64,000 bases of DNA from Apoderus coryli (GCA_911728435.2 OU452202.1:21431135-21495134), one strand, 5' to 3'; positions 1 through 12,455 are shown, counted from the stretch's first letter. Translations and numbers: made by a program. The notes: generated by a model not told the origin, from the sequence alone.

Positions 1-1260
1 TTTTCCATGTCTAGCTGAACATGAGCGAAGGGGCGATAGAGAAGCGAATGATAGAGACAACTTGAAAGGTCTTTCTATGATCGTTCTGTCTCATTCTATT
101 CAATGCGTGGATCAGTTTTTGATCTTTCTTCATTCAATGACAATAAAATGAAAAGAGGTTAGGTTATGGTTGTTTGTATTATGATTTTCAGGTGATATTA
201 TTTATTTTTTAGGTAAACTTCTTACAATAATTATAAACATTTATCTTTCGCGAAAATGGTATAAGGGTAAGCATTTAATTTAAGACATTTTAACAAATAT
301 CATTTTTGAGTGGGACAAAATTTGTAAACAATGGTAGCATCCTAAGTATCGACCATTTTAAACTGTAAATTATTAATTAGTTCACATTTGCTACTACAGG
401 TCCCGCGCTGGCTCTATCCGGAAATGTCATGCACGAGAACATCTCTATGTTCAACACTTGCTTTCTACATATCGTTATTCAAACCCAAATACCATTGCTG
501 CTGGTTAAATTAAGAATGATACAAAATGCGAGAATAAGACAGAAAGACAAGACAAGTTAGGAAGAGAAGAGGAAAGTAATAAGTAGCAAAGTAGTAGTGC
601 GAGCTTATAAAATCTTAATACTCCGGGCTGGCTGTTTAAAAACGCCATGTGTATCTTATTTAATATTTACAATAATTATTAGGTATTAACTGTATATCCA
701 TCCAATCGCGATTGTTTATTAGTTGCAAATTTATTTACTTAAGAATCAAGCAAATTTGGTACCTATAAATTTTTTGATTCTAAGCACATATAATTTAAAA
801 AAATTGTAACATTTTCAATTAGATAAAATTCACCAGTGTTTGTTATTAAATTATTTTAAATTTGAATTTAGATTCCTATAGTTTAAAAATAAAGTAAAAT
901 TTCGGTAAGTCAATCATTTAAACCTAAACATAAACTTTCTGTTCCTTTTGTTTTCTATACTGGGTTAAGTTTTTTAGTGAAATTATTATATAAATAAGAA
1001 TATTTAACTACTTTCTCTCGAATGCCGCTGACTTATTTCTTTCTGCGTAGGTATTTAGAATTTCCAACAAACAATACTTATATTCTCTTTTACGTATTAG
1101 TAAATCAGTATACTAATCAACTGAGCTTATTTTTTTGAACGGAATTGAATCAGATCTTGGGTTAAACTTTTTTTAAAAATATTATTGAAATCCGCGATTT
1201 TTGTTCACATAAAACACGAAGCTTTAATCAAAGCACTTTAATGGAAAAATATTTAACTAT
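1..1260. other. AT-rich intergenic DNA, no gene seen
   Basis: I find no reading frame of gene quality, no transposase or reverse transcriptase similarity and no tandem repeat here. It is ordinary AT-rich intergenic sequence leading into the satellite that follows. Confidence 0.6.
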
Positions 1261-1279
1261 TATCGGGAAATAAAAGTCA

Positions 1280-3810
1280 AATCTCCAGATCTGCAAAATT
1301 CTGTAAAAAACACTAGGATTTTTTTCATTCCTGAATTTTTGCACAAAATTCTGTAAAAAAAAACTTGGAATTTTTATCATTCTGACTTTTTTACAGTAAT
1401 CTGTAAAAACTTGGACTTTTCTTACAGTAATCTGTAAAAAAAATCGGAATTTTTGATCATTCTGACTTTTTTTACAGAATTCTGTAAAAACTTGGATTTT
1501 TTCAATTCTGAATTTTTTTACAGTAATCTGTAAAAACTTGGACTTTTTCAATTGTTACTTTTTTTACAGTAATCTCTAAAAAAAACTTGAATTTTTTCAA
1601 TTCTGACTTTTTTACAAAATTCTGTAAAAAAAACTCGGAATTTTTGATCTTTCTGACTTTTTTTACAAAATTCTGTAAAAACTTGGATTTTTTCAATTCT
1701 GACTTTTTTTAGAGAATTGTGTAAAAACTGGGATTTTTCAATTCTGACTTTTTTTTACAAAATTCTGTAAAAACTTGGATTTTTTCAATTCTGACTTTTC
1801 TTACAGTAATCTGTAAAAAAATCGGAATTTTTGATCATTCTGACTTTTTTTACAGAATTCTGTAAAAACTTGGATTTTTTCAATTCTGACTTTTTTTACA
1901 GTAATCTCTAAAAAAAACTCGGAATTTTTGATCTTTCTGACTTTTTTTACAGAATTCTGTAAAAACTTGGATTTTTTCAATTCTGACTTTTTTTACAGAA
2001 TTCTGTAAAAAAAAAACTCGGAATTTTTGATCTTTCGGACTTTTTTTACAGAATTCTGTAAAAACTCGGAATTTTTTATCATTCTGACTTTTTTTATAGA
2101 ATTCTGTAAAAACTTTGATTTTTTCAATTCTGACTTTTTTTACAGTAATCTGTAAAAACTTGGACTTTTTCAATTGTTACTTTTTTTACAGTAATCTCTA
2201 AAAAAAACTCGGAATTTTTGATCTTTCTGACCTTTTTTTACAGAATTCTGTAAAAACTTGGATTTTTTCAATTCTGACTTTTTTACAAAATTCTGTAAAA
2301 AAAAATCGGAATTTTTGATCTTTCTGACTTTTTTTACAGAATTCTGTAAAAACTCGGAATTTTTGATCATTCTGACTTTTTTTACAGAATTCTGTAAAAA
2401 CTTGGATTTTTTCAATTCTGACTTTTTTTACAGTAATCTCTAAAAAAAACTCGGAATTTTTGATCTTTCTGACTTTTTTTACAGAATTCTGTAAAAACTT
2501 GGATTTTTTCAATTCTGACTTTTTTACAAAATTCTGTAAAAAAAACTCGGAATTTTTGATCTTTCTGACTTTTTTTACAGAATTCTGTAAAAACTCGGAA
2601 TTTTTTATCATTCTGACTTTTTTTACAGAATTCTGTAAAAACTTGGATTTTTTCAATTCTGACTTTTTTTACAGTAATCTGTAAAAATTGGACTTTTTCA
2701 ATTGTTACTTTTTTACAGTAATCTCTAAAAAAAACTCGGAATTTTTGATATTTCTGACTTTTTTTACAGAATTGTGTTAAAACTGGGATTTTTCAATTCT
2801 GCCTTTTTTTACAGTAAAGAATCCAAGTGTTACAGAATTCTGTAAAAAAAAGTCAGAATGATCAAAAATTCCGATTTTTTTTACAGAATTCTGTAAAAAC
2901 TTGGATTCTTTCAATTCAGACTTTTTTTACAGTAATCTGAAAAAAAAAACTCGGAATTTTTTATCAGTCTGACTTTTTTTACAGAATTCTGTAAAAACTT
3001 GGATTTTTTCAATTTTGACTTTTTTGTACAGTAATCTGTAAAAAAAACTCGGAATTTTTTATCAGTCTGACTTTTTTTACAGAATTCTGTAAAAACTTGG
3101 ATTTTTTCAATTCTGACTTTTTTGTACAGTAATCTGTAAAAAAAACTCGGATTTTTTTATCAGTCTGACTTTTTTTACAGAATTCTGTAAAAACTTGGAT
3201 TTTTTCAATTTTGACTTTTTTGTACAGTAATCTGTAAAAAAAACTCGGAATTTTTTATCAGTCTGACTTTTTTTACAGAATTCTGTAAAAACTTGGATTT
3301 TTTCAATTCTGACTTTTTTGTACAGTAATCTGTAAAAAAAACTCGGATTTTTTTATCAGTCTGACTTTTTTTACAGAATTCTGTAAAAACTTGGATTTTT
3401 TCAATTTTGACTTTTTTGTACAGTAATCTGTAAAAAAAACTCGGAATTTTTTATCAGTCTGACTTTTTTTACAGAATTCTGTAAAAACTTGGATTTTTTC
3501 AATTCTGACTTTTTTGTACAGTAATCTGTAAAAAAAACTCGGATTTTTTTATCAGTCTGACTTTTTTTACAGAATTCTGTAAAAACTTGGATTTTTTCAA
3601 TTTTGACTTTTTTGTACAGTAATCTGTAAAAAAAACTCGGAATTTTTTATCAGTCTGACTTTTTTTACAGAATTCTGTAAAAACTTGGATTTTTTCAATT
3701 CTGACTTTTTTGTACAGTAATCTGTAAAAAAAACTCGGATTTTTTTATCAGTCTGACTTTTTTTACAGAATTCTGTAAAAACTTGGATTTTTTCAATTCT
3801 GACTTTTTTA
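1280..3810. repeat. Satellite array, 98 bp unit in a 196 bp higher-order unit
   Basis: This is a tandem array built from short blocks centred on the perfect palindrome tacagaattctgta, flanked by T and A runs. It contains many EcoRI-type gaattc sites. The left part (about 1280-2940) is irregular. From 2949 onward the motif actcgg recurs at 2949, 3047, 3145, 3243, 3341, 3439, 3537, 3635 and 3733, an exact 98 bp period. From about 3047, variants ggaatt/ggattt and attctgac/attttgac alternate between neighbouring units, giving a 196 bp higher-order unit. Open frames run through the array on both strands only because stop codons are rare in the motif. Their predicted proteins are simple repeats and I do not treat them as genes. 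Confidence 0.93.
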
Positions 3811-3948
3811 AAGCATTTTTTATCTGCTTTACAACGATATATTTGCGCCCATAATTCTCGAGAAAATAGCGTTTAAAATTTGACCAGTTAGGTAGTTGAA
3901 ACGTATTTATATTACAATTAAAATACAAAATTCTCAAAGTTGGTAGTG

Positions 3949-4075
3949 TGGCGTCATTAGTAGAGCTTCTGCTTCGTATGCGGAAAGTTATGGGTTCGAA
4001 TCCTAGCTCTGGCAATACTTTTTTTTTCTGATTTTTGAATAAAGTAGTTAGTTTATTGGAAATAATGAAAACAAA
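3949..4075 (+). mobile_element. tRNA-derived SINE, copy 1
   Basis: A tRNA-like head carries an A-box-like stretch (ttagtagagcttctg) and a clear RNA polymerase III B box (gggttcgaatcc). It is followed by a tail with tttttgaataaagtagtta and ggaaataatgaaaa. The head and tail both recur in the same order at 30604-30732 on the other strand. That indicates a dispersed SINE family rather than an isolated tRNA gene. No intact cloverleaf with a paired acceptor stem is visible. Confidence 0.65.
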
Positions 4076-4249
4076 ACAATTATAATAATTATTATTAAAA
4101 TTCTGTTTCGTTACGCAAGGTCATATATATTTTTGATTATATTATATCTTGTCGGGAAAGTTTTGGATTGACAACCAATTTTTCCATGTGCCAGTGTGGT
4201 AAATTGTCTCCATTACATTCATTTACAGATTGTGAATCAAATTTCCACC

Positions 4250-7200
4250 ATGACACTCAAGAAATCTATAAAATCATACATCATTCGTCGAATACCGATC
4301 TTACAATGGGCACCAAAATATGATTCCAAAAAGTTTGTAAGCGATATGATAGCTGGTTTCACTGTTGGATTGACTGTAATGCCTCAAGCTTTAGCTTATG
4401 CTACACTAGCCGGATTAGAACCTCAGGTACGTAAAATTCTATTGTTTTAAATAAATATATTGATTCACAATTTAATGATGAATGAAACTAAATCTCCTCC
4501 AAGGAAAATTTCACTCTGTATATTTTGATAAAATAAAACAAGTCGACACACAAATTGAGCCGCATAATTTCAACAAGTACCAGACATGTTTTGAGATTTT
4601 AAAATCTCATTTTCAGAGGGCAAATAGTAAAAACTTAGTTCAAAAGAAATTCCCATTCTGCATAAATTACCTACACAAATCTGTGAATGAATAAATCACA
4701 ATAAAAAAGTAATAAAAAACAACAAATTCTCATTGTGATTTCTTTTTAACTAAATAATTGGTCACTGAAGATGGTATGATAAAATTTCGAAACATGCCTG
4801 GTAGCAATATTACGAGTCAATTTGTGGACTAGATTTCTTTTATTTTATCTAAAAATCATTATTTGCATATGAATGTTAAGGCCATATGAAATTAGGAAGA
4901 TCAGCCAAATGGCTAGTTAAAACGGGTGATTTTTTATACTGACTTATGTGTGCTTTTATTTTCAGTACGGACTTTATTCCGCATTCGTGGGATGCTTCGT
5001 CTATACAATATTTGGTAGCATAAAAGACATAACCATTGGACCTACAGCTCTAATGGCATTAATGACATACCAACAGATTGTTAATAGAAATACAGATTAT
5101 GCTATTTTGTTGTGTTTCCTCACGGGGATTGTACAATGCTGTATGGCTATCCTGAACTTAGGTAATGCTAAACTATACAATGAATTTGTGCCCGTTAATA
5201 TAATAAAATGAAAAATAATTTCGTGGCATAGCTTACAAAATTAGCTAACTAACGTTTTTATAGAAATAGAAAATCAAAATAGTGTAAGCAACTATTTTTA
5301 TTTTCTATTTCTACGGCTGGTGTTAGATTGTTTCGGCCTCTGTATGGTGGGATATACATTACTATGTGTATGTAGATGGTACGGTTTACATATATCTACT
5401 GTTGTATATCTCACTGTGCTTAAATGCAGGCCGATATTGTAGATGGCAACGACTATGGTACTCTGACGAGCTCATAATAAGAGTGAAACGAATTCGTCAG
5501 TATCTGTCGGCCCATGCCTCGGTCTGGTTCTACTGAATTAGGCTGAGGCCCTGCTAAATTAAACAAAATCCCTTGTGTAGGTAACACCAGCAATTTTGTC
5601 CGCTATGCCACGAAATTATTTTTCATTTTAGGTAATGCTCGTATAAGTATATAATTCAGTTATCCTTGCGGGCCAGTACTTTACGGATTCACATCGGCCG
5701 ATCCACCTCGCAGGAACAGTAAAGGTATAGTGAGGAGATGCCCCATCTTGTCGAAATGTCAACTCATTCCCAATGTAACGGTCACTATTTTTAAGTCAAT
5801 GTGTCCATGCTGGATCGAACAGTTGCCAGTACATACTGCATACAACCAACAATATAATCGCCATAAATTCCAGCCCAGCCATTTAGTTTCTGAGGATCCT
5901 GTTTGTGAACCTCATGTTACTAAAAAGTTGTTTTAATTTTATCTTTTAGGAGTTCTCGTTGATTTTATCTCCATACCAGTGACTGTTGGTTTCACATCGG
6001 CGACATCTGTAATTATTGGATCATCCCAATTGAAAGGTTTATTGGGTCTGAAAGGAAATTCCGCCACTTTCATTGAAACAATGACTGTAGTCTCGCAAAA
6101 TATTCACAAAACACGGTTACCAGACTTGTTCTTGGGTTTAAGTTGCATTGTAACATTGATACTGTTAAGGGTAAGTTACTTGTAATCAGTAACTAATTCC
6201 AAAAAAGTTTTACTTACCATGCAATTTCGTGTTTTAGAAACTCAAAGATTTGAAGTTTAATTCTGACCATACTAAACCAACAAAAAACCAGCAATATCTC
6301 AATTATATCCTTTGGTTGGTGTCGACTTCCAGAAATGCTATCGTTGTAGTTATTTGTAGTTTAGCAGCGTACTTTTATGAAACGCATGGTAGTGCAGCCC
6401 CTTTTGTCTTAACAGGGCAAGTGAAGCCTGGATTGCCCGAGATTAGACCACCTCCTATGGAGACTGTCTTGAACAACCGTACTGTAAGTCAAATTATTGA
6501 ATTCTAGGACCATTTAATGACATGCTAATAAAAACTAAATCTACCAGTTCAAGTTTTGAGGGTTTTTCTGGAATTGATCCAAGACATCATGTTCTGTAGT
6601 GTGTACCAGAATTTAAAAACATTATCCCATTAGTAGCAAAGATTTTTTCCTAATTTTTATGGCATTTTCCAATGTAGATGTACTTCGGAGATATGGTCAG
6701 CGATCTAGGGACGTCGATTATTCTAGTTCCAATTATCGCTGTATTGGGTAATGTGGCGATAGCAAAAGCTTTTGGTAGGTTACTTAAGTAACATAATTTT
6801 TATAATTTTACTAATAATCACATTTCATTTCACAGCTAGCGGAAACGTAATCGATGCTACTCAGGAACTATTTACGCTGTCACTGTGTAACATAATTGGA
6901 TCATTCTTCTCATCGATGCCAATCACTGGTTCCTTTTCCAGGTCAGCTGTAAATCATGCCAGTGGTGTGCAAACACCGTTAGGCAGTGTACTTACCGGTA
7001 AATTTGCAAACAAAGCTGGTGTTCATTTCAATATAACTTAATGACTTGTTTCCAGGCATTATGGTACTTTTGGCACTCAGCTTTCTCACACCATACTTCG
7101 CTTACATTCCCAAAGCATCACTGTCGGCAGTGATAATCAGCGCAGTGATATTTATGATTGAATATGAAGTGATAAAACCGATGTGGCGGTCAAGCAAAAA

Positions 7201-10200
7201 GGATCTAGTGTCTGCATTCGCCACATTTGTTGTTTGCCTTATTATCGGTGTTGAGTACGGGATATTGATTGGGGTGGCGATAAATTTAATATTTTTATTA
7301 TATCCATCAGCCAGACCGGATGTTGTAGTTGAAAAGTTGAAAGTAAGGATGAAAATAATAAATTATGTTCATGGAGTGATTTCTAAGCAGGATTTTCGTT
7401 GCAGACTCAAGGCGGGATGGATTACGTGGTTATTACTCCTGGGAATAGTCTATATTTTCCTGCAGTGGATTTTATCAAGACTAGTGTTGCTAAAACTGGA
7501 GTGTCGTCGCAGAATTTACCAGTTGTTATTGATTGCAGATTGATTTTGGGTAAGTTGTACTAAGGAGGGTGCAAATCTGATCTTAACATAACGAGAGAAG
7601 AGGGCAAATGTACGAAAAGGTGTTATCAAATATTGACCCTAATTGCTGTCTTAAATATTTGAAGGAATTTCTGATATCTTCCCGGGGTATTGAACGGACA
7701 ACCTGAGCAATTTTGTCTTTTAGTACATCAAAATTATTTGGGTTTCGAGTAGCATAAACAATTTGTTTTATGCGGCCCCATAGATGCATGTCGGCAATTG
7801 CTAAGTGCTTGGGGGCCACAAAATTGGATCATTTGTACCAATCCATTTTGCACTAAATTTATGATTAAGCCATTCCGTAACCTGACGAACATAAAGTGCC
7901 GGACAACCATCCTGTTGAAAGTACATTTTTTGCGAAAATTTAATGGTAACCTTTCGAGTTCATCAAAAAAAAATAATAATTATTAAGCATTTCTAAGTAT
8001 GATCTTCCATTGCAGGTGTTATTGAAAAAATACGGGCCTATAATGCCTTGGATATATCACGCACAACATTAATTTTGTAAAATATTGTCTTCTGTTCTGG
8101 GATGCTACAAAATAAATAAATAAAATAAATAAGCGTTTATTGCCCAACAGAATAACTCCCTTTACAGAGCATATAATCCAACATTATAAATAATAAACAA
8201 TAATAAAGATAATAAATCAAATTACAGCAAATTAAGTACATCCAAATCAATCAAATTAAACAAACTAAAATCAATCACAATCAAGAAACTAAACGGAATA
8301 ATATTGAACAAAATAACAAATAAAATTCAGATGTAGATATTGACTTTCATTACATTATATTACTATTACATTAACATTACATCACACCCTAAAAAACTAC
8401 GAGCAGTTTCCATTAAGTCGTGCACCGAACAATCAAATATGTCGCAATCGTTACAGATCATATTAAAATTATTGCACATCACAAAAACTGGCGATTTCGT
8501 GTATAGATTAGTAACAGGACGTTTGCAGTAAAACATTAATCCGTTACGACTCCCCAGGCGTGGAACATTTATATCAATCTCAGCCAGCAACTCAGAGCAA
8601 TCGATTTTACCATTTAAAAGACCGTACAAAAATTTCAAAGAAGCAAGGATTCTACGGAACTCCAAGCTACTGACTTTAAATCTATTCCAGAGCCTCGAAC
8701 TATCCACCCCTCTTTCTGGAAAAACGCCATCAGATTTATATATGAGATATTTAAGGAATTTCCTTTGAATTTTTTCAATGGCGTACTTATGGACCTCATA
8801 AATAGGATACCAGATGATTGAACAATACTCTAGTTTCGAACGAACGTAAGAGAAATATAATGTTTTCAATGCGTTAATATTTTTAAAGCCTGTGCAATTT
8901 CTAACAATGAAACCATAAGCGCTAATCGCTTCATTCGCCTTTAAGTTAATATGAGGAACGAAAGACAATCTCGAGTCAAACGGAACACCCAAATCGGTAG
9001 AAGTTGCACATCTCGCGAGAACAATCTGTCCAAGTCAGCATTTAGATATAGCTTGTTATTGTTACACCAACTCTCCATCGCCTCAAGCTCACTCTGAAGA
9101 CCTATGCAGTCCTCGTACGACACGATAGTGCCGAAGAGCTTGCCATCGTCAGCGAAAAACAACCTGTTAACTTGCAGACACTCGTTAAGATCGTTAATGA
9201 AGATCAAGAAAAGCAGGGGACCCAAGTTTGAACCCTGAGGCACACCAGAGGATGCTTTATATTTTTTGGAATTGTAGCCATTATAAACTGCATACTGTAG
9301 TCTGTTCCGAAGATATGAAATAAACAACGATTTCAGGTTATTGACAAACCCATAGCTGTCCAGCTTCCGAATTAGCACCCCATGATCCAACCTGTCGAAA
9401 GCCTTGGCAAAGTACCATTAGTGGGAAATCATCAGAAAACATAATGCACTTATGAAAATGAATATCTCCATTACAAATTTGGCTCCTACCCACATACGAA
9501 AATGTCGAATGTATTATTGAAGTGTGGTTTGAACGGAAATATTTGATTTTCTTTCGAAACCTTCTAACTGTTTAGCACGGGTTTTAAGGTACCTCACAGA
9601 AGTTTATCTTACAGATTGCAGATCTAAAAGTGTGCCAGCATCGTTATACATCTCCATGACGTAGCGATATGATACAGGACCATCCCCATAACATTTTATT
9701 ATAAAAACCTTTTGCTCTTGTAAATTCAATCCGCGGACATACTGTATAATGAAAATTTTTACTTTTTCAGGACCATATTTAATAGTCCTATTCCAATAAC
9801 ATGCCAGCAACCACGAAATTTTAAGATACTCATTTATATTCTTGCAGGTGCTGATTTTACTGGTGCTAAAGGTATTTCGGCGCTGATCACTGAATTTTTG
9901 TCCCGTAAACAACAACTTTATTTCATCAATACCAGAAAGGAAGTTGTTGCGGTATTCGAAGGTGTTATGAGTGATGATTTTAAATATTTTAACACTCAAG
10001 ATGAATTAGAAAAATGTCTCGAAGAAGGTAGATACAAAATTACAAATTAAATTTAATATTTTTATGTAATTTATTTTTATTTTTGTTGTAATTCTAGGAT
10101 CGATAGAGTGTATTGAGGACCAGACAGCCGTGGATAGAACGAGTTCAGGGTATGCGTTGGTAGGGCAAGATTGCGATACTAAACAAGTGGAATTAGATGA

Positions 10201-10234
10201 AGTTTGTTGCCGAAGAAAGTCTGAGGTGTATTAA
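4250..10234 (+). CDS. SLC26A11-like sodium-independent sulfate anion transporter
   Basis: Ten coding exons: 4250-4426, 4966-5161, 5950-6170, 6238-6483, 6678-6774, 6836-6997, 7056-7342, 7405-7549, 9848-10027 and 10098-10234. All junctions are GT-AG and in phase, giving 615 aa. The start follows a Kozak-like ccaccATG just after a probable 5'UTR acceptor (tttacag, 4222-4227). An in-frame ATG at 4196 probably lies in that intron. Residues about 30-460 form the multi-pass membrane domain, with the SulP signature around [15 protein letters not shown] (residues 55-69) and [13 protein letters not shown]. Residues about 463-590 are a cytoplasmic STAS domain containing [18 protein letters not shown]. 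The protein should exchange sulfate or other anions at the plasma or an internal membrane. Intron 8 is enlarged by transposon remnants. Intron 2 holds a foldback element just after its donor. Substrate cannot be read from sequence. Confidence 0.9.
4765..4793 (+). ncRNA. Decayed hammerhead-like dyad in SLC26 intron 1
   Basis: CTGAAGA at 4765-4771 is followed by T, a weakly paired stem and GAAAC at 4789-4793, then atgcc. It resembles the other CTGANGA...GAAAC copies in this window, but the stem has lost most of its pairing and there is no GTC cleavage triplet. It is probably a dead remnant. Confidence 0.3.
5204..5630. mobile_element. Foldback/MITE-like element with 29 bp perfect terminal inverted repeats
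   Basis: Positions 5204-5232 and 5602-5630 are perfect inverted repeats of 29 bp (inner end cgtggcatagc). Inside, 5262-5313 forms another hairpin around tagaaatagaaaat / attttctatttcta. A 12 bp direct repeat, ttaggtaatgct, occurs at 5158-5169 and 5628-5639. The first copy contains the splice donor of SLC26 exon 2. No transposase is encoded, so this is a non-autonomous element. Confidence 0.75.
7583..7960 (-). mobile_element. Tc1/mariner-type DDE transposase remnant
   Basis: Two reading frames on the minus strand join to resemble the C-terminal half of an IS630/Tc1/mariner transposase. One contains the [10 protein letters not shown] stretch with the second catalytic Asp. The other has [17 protein letters not shown], which follows the third acidic residue in relatives. 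The frameshift between them and the missing N-terminus make it non-functional. It lies in intron 8 of the SLC26 gene. Confidence 0.75.
8107..9412 (-). mobile_element. Truncated Jockey/CR1-type LINE with broken reverse transcriptase
   Basis: Minus-strand frames at 8941-9412 and 8366-8992 are parts of one LINE reverse transcriptase. Visible motifs are [20 protein letters not shown] and FFADD (catalytic aspartates). The thumb and C-terminal part has [17 protein letters not shown] and RKFLKYL. The two frames are offset by a frameshift near 8960-9050. The 5' part of the element is missing. The 3' end near 8107 is a tattta-rich tail. It is the same lineage as the copy at 59400-60525. Confidence 0.85.
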
Positions 10235-10919
10235 GAATTTAGATAGACCAGTATTATTTATTTATTGTTAGAACTTTAGGTTCCTTTTTTGTAATTTTTA
10301 ATAAATTAAATGAGGCTCAAATGATATGACAGATATTTGTAAATAAATTATAATAATTATTAAAATGAGTATTATCAATTATGGAATTACACTTTAAATC
10401 TGAATTCGCTCGAGTAAAGTTGAATATTAATCTGGGATTTGTAGTAATTAAATAAATTTAAACACATTACAAATCAATTATTTCCTACATTTTGGTATGG
10501 AGGAAGTTTTGAAGAGGTATTGCAAGGTGGTGCTCAGGAATCGCTGCTGTTGTGCCCTGAAATCGCTTTTGAGACCTTGACCGGTGGACGCAACTCGCTA
10601 TATAGAGAGTCCTAGCTGAATGCGAAGAATTACAGAAAATTTAGTGAGCTTTTATTTTTCAAAATTTTATTTATTAACAGTAAAATAAAATCCACAAAAC
10701 TACACATTAGCTTAACACTTACCTCAGAATTAATTTCACAGTCACTTCTGAGTCAATTCATAATTGATTCTGAGAACTGCTTGTTATTAGCAATCCTAAG
10801 ACTTTGACCGGAGCTTCCATTATATCCCCATTTGCAAAAGAGCTATAAGTCCTTATTTGTAAGCACTACTTTCAGTCATTTTTATAAAAGCCCGAGGAGG
10901 ATAACACATCTTTTACTTC
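10235..10919. other. SLC26 3' flank and intergenic DNA
   Basis: A polyadenylation signal aataaa lies at 10300-10305, 66 bp after the SLC26 stop codon. Beyond it the sequence is AT-rich, with no gene or recognisable element before the satellite. Confidence 0.5.
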
Positions 10920-12455
10920 TAATAATATCTTATAAGAAGGATAAGTTTCCTTCCAAACTTAGTAGTCCTTTAATTATAAACGGTTTTCAGTTCCTTTAAT
11001 TATAAAGAAGTTTCAGTTCCTTTAATTATAAAGGGAGTTTCAGTTGTATTAAAGCTGAATTATAAGAAGGATAAAGCTTACAGTTTCGTTCCAAACTTAT
11101 TAGTCGAGGACGTGTATACTGGCTTTTTGAAAGCTTAAAGTAATTATCATTGAAAGAGCTCCTTCACATTAGTGAAAGAACTGAAACTCCTTTAATTATA
11201 TAGGAGTTTTAATTTCTTTTAATTATAAAGGAGTTTCAGTTGTAACCTTAAAGCTGAATTTCATATAAGAAGGATAAAGCTTACAGTTTCGTTCCAAACT
11301 TATTAGTCGAGGACCTGTATACTGGCTTTTTGAAAGCTTAAAGTAATTATCATTGAAAAAGCTCCTTCACATTAGTGAAAGAACTGAAACTCCTTTAATT
11401 ATATAGGAGTTTTAGTTTCGTTTAATTATAAAGGAGTTTCAGTTGTAACCTTAAAGCTGAATTTCATATAAGAAGGATAAAGCTTACAGTTTCGTTCGAA
11501 ACTTATTAGTCGAGGACCTGTATACTGGCTTTTTGAAAGCTTAAAGTAATTATCATTGAAAGAGCTCCTTCACATTAGTGAAAGAACTGAAACTCCTTTA
11601 ATTATATAGGAGTTTTAGTTTCTTTTAATTATAAAGGAGTTTCAGTTGTAACCTTAAAGCTGAATTTCATATAAGAAGGATAAAGCTTACAGTTTCGTTC
11701 GAAACTTATTAGTCGAAGACCTGTATACTGGCTTTTTGAAAGCTTAAAGTAATTATCATTGAAAGAGCTCCTTCACATTAGTGAAAGAACTGAAACTCCT
11801 TTAATTATATAGGAGTTTTAGTTTCGTTTAATTATAAAGGAGTTTCAGTTGTAACCTTAAAGCTGAATTTCATATAAGAAGGATAAAGCTTACAGTTTCG
11901 TTCGAAACTTATTAGTCGAGGACCTGTATACTGGCTTTTTGAAAGCTTAAAGTAATTATCATTGAAAGAGCTCCTTCACATTAGTGAAAGAACTGAAACT
12001 CCTTTAATTATATAGGAGTTTTAGTTTCTTTTAATTATAAAGGAGTTTCAGTTGTAACCTTAAAGCTGAATTTCATATAAGAAGGATAAAGCTTACAGTT
12101 TCGTTCGAAACTTATTAGTCGAAGACCTGTATACTGGCTTTTTGAAAGCTTAAAGTAATTATCATTGAAAGAGCTCCTTCACATTAGTGAAAGAACTGAA
12201 ACTCCTTTAATTATATAGGAGTTTTAGTTTCTTTTAATTATAAAGGAGTTTCAGTTGTAACCTTAAAGCTGAATTTCATATAAGAAGGATAAAGCTTACA
12301 GTTTCGTTCGAAACTTATTAGTCGAAGACCTGTATACTAGCTTTTTGAAAGCTTAAAGTAATTAACATTGAAAGAGCTCCTTCACATTAGTGAACGAACT
12401 GAAACTCCCTTAATTATATAGGAGTTTCAGTTTCTTTAATTATAAAGGAGTTTGT
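10920..12455. repeat. Satellite array with 203 bp unit and internal hairpins
   Basis: The marker ggacctgtatactgg or its variants begins at 11108, 11311, 11514, 11717, 11920, 12123 and 12326, an exact 203 bp period. Each unit has inverted arms: gaactgaaactcctttaatt against a later copy of aaaggagtttcagtt, and gtttcg against cgaaac. Units starting 11514, 11717, 11920 and 12123 alternate gaggacc and gaagacc, hinting at a 406 bp higher-order unit. The first (10920-11045) and last units are diverged, as usual at array edges. It has no coding content. Confidence 0.93.

Noticed and set aside
1228..2684. Several overlapping open frames of 60-150 codons rich in KKSKFLQNSVKK or FFTEFCKN on both strands
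   Set aside because: They are translations of the palindromic satellite. They occur in multiple frames and on both strands and have no codon or splice logic.
4196..4249. Upstream in-frame ATG for the SLC26 gene
   Set aside because: A tttacag acceptor lies between it and the ATG at 4250, which has a much better Kozak context and aligns with family starts.
9604..9999. 131-codon minus-strand frame
   Set aside because: It is antisense to SLC26 exon 9 and intron sequence; no motif.
10920..12455. Possible CRISPR-like array
   Set aside because: The whole 203 bp unit repeats with no unique spacers, and the host is a eukaryote. It is a satellite.
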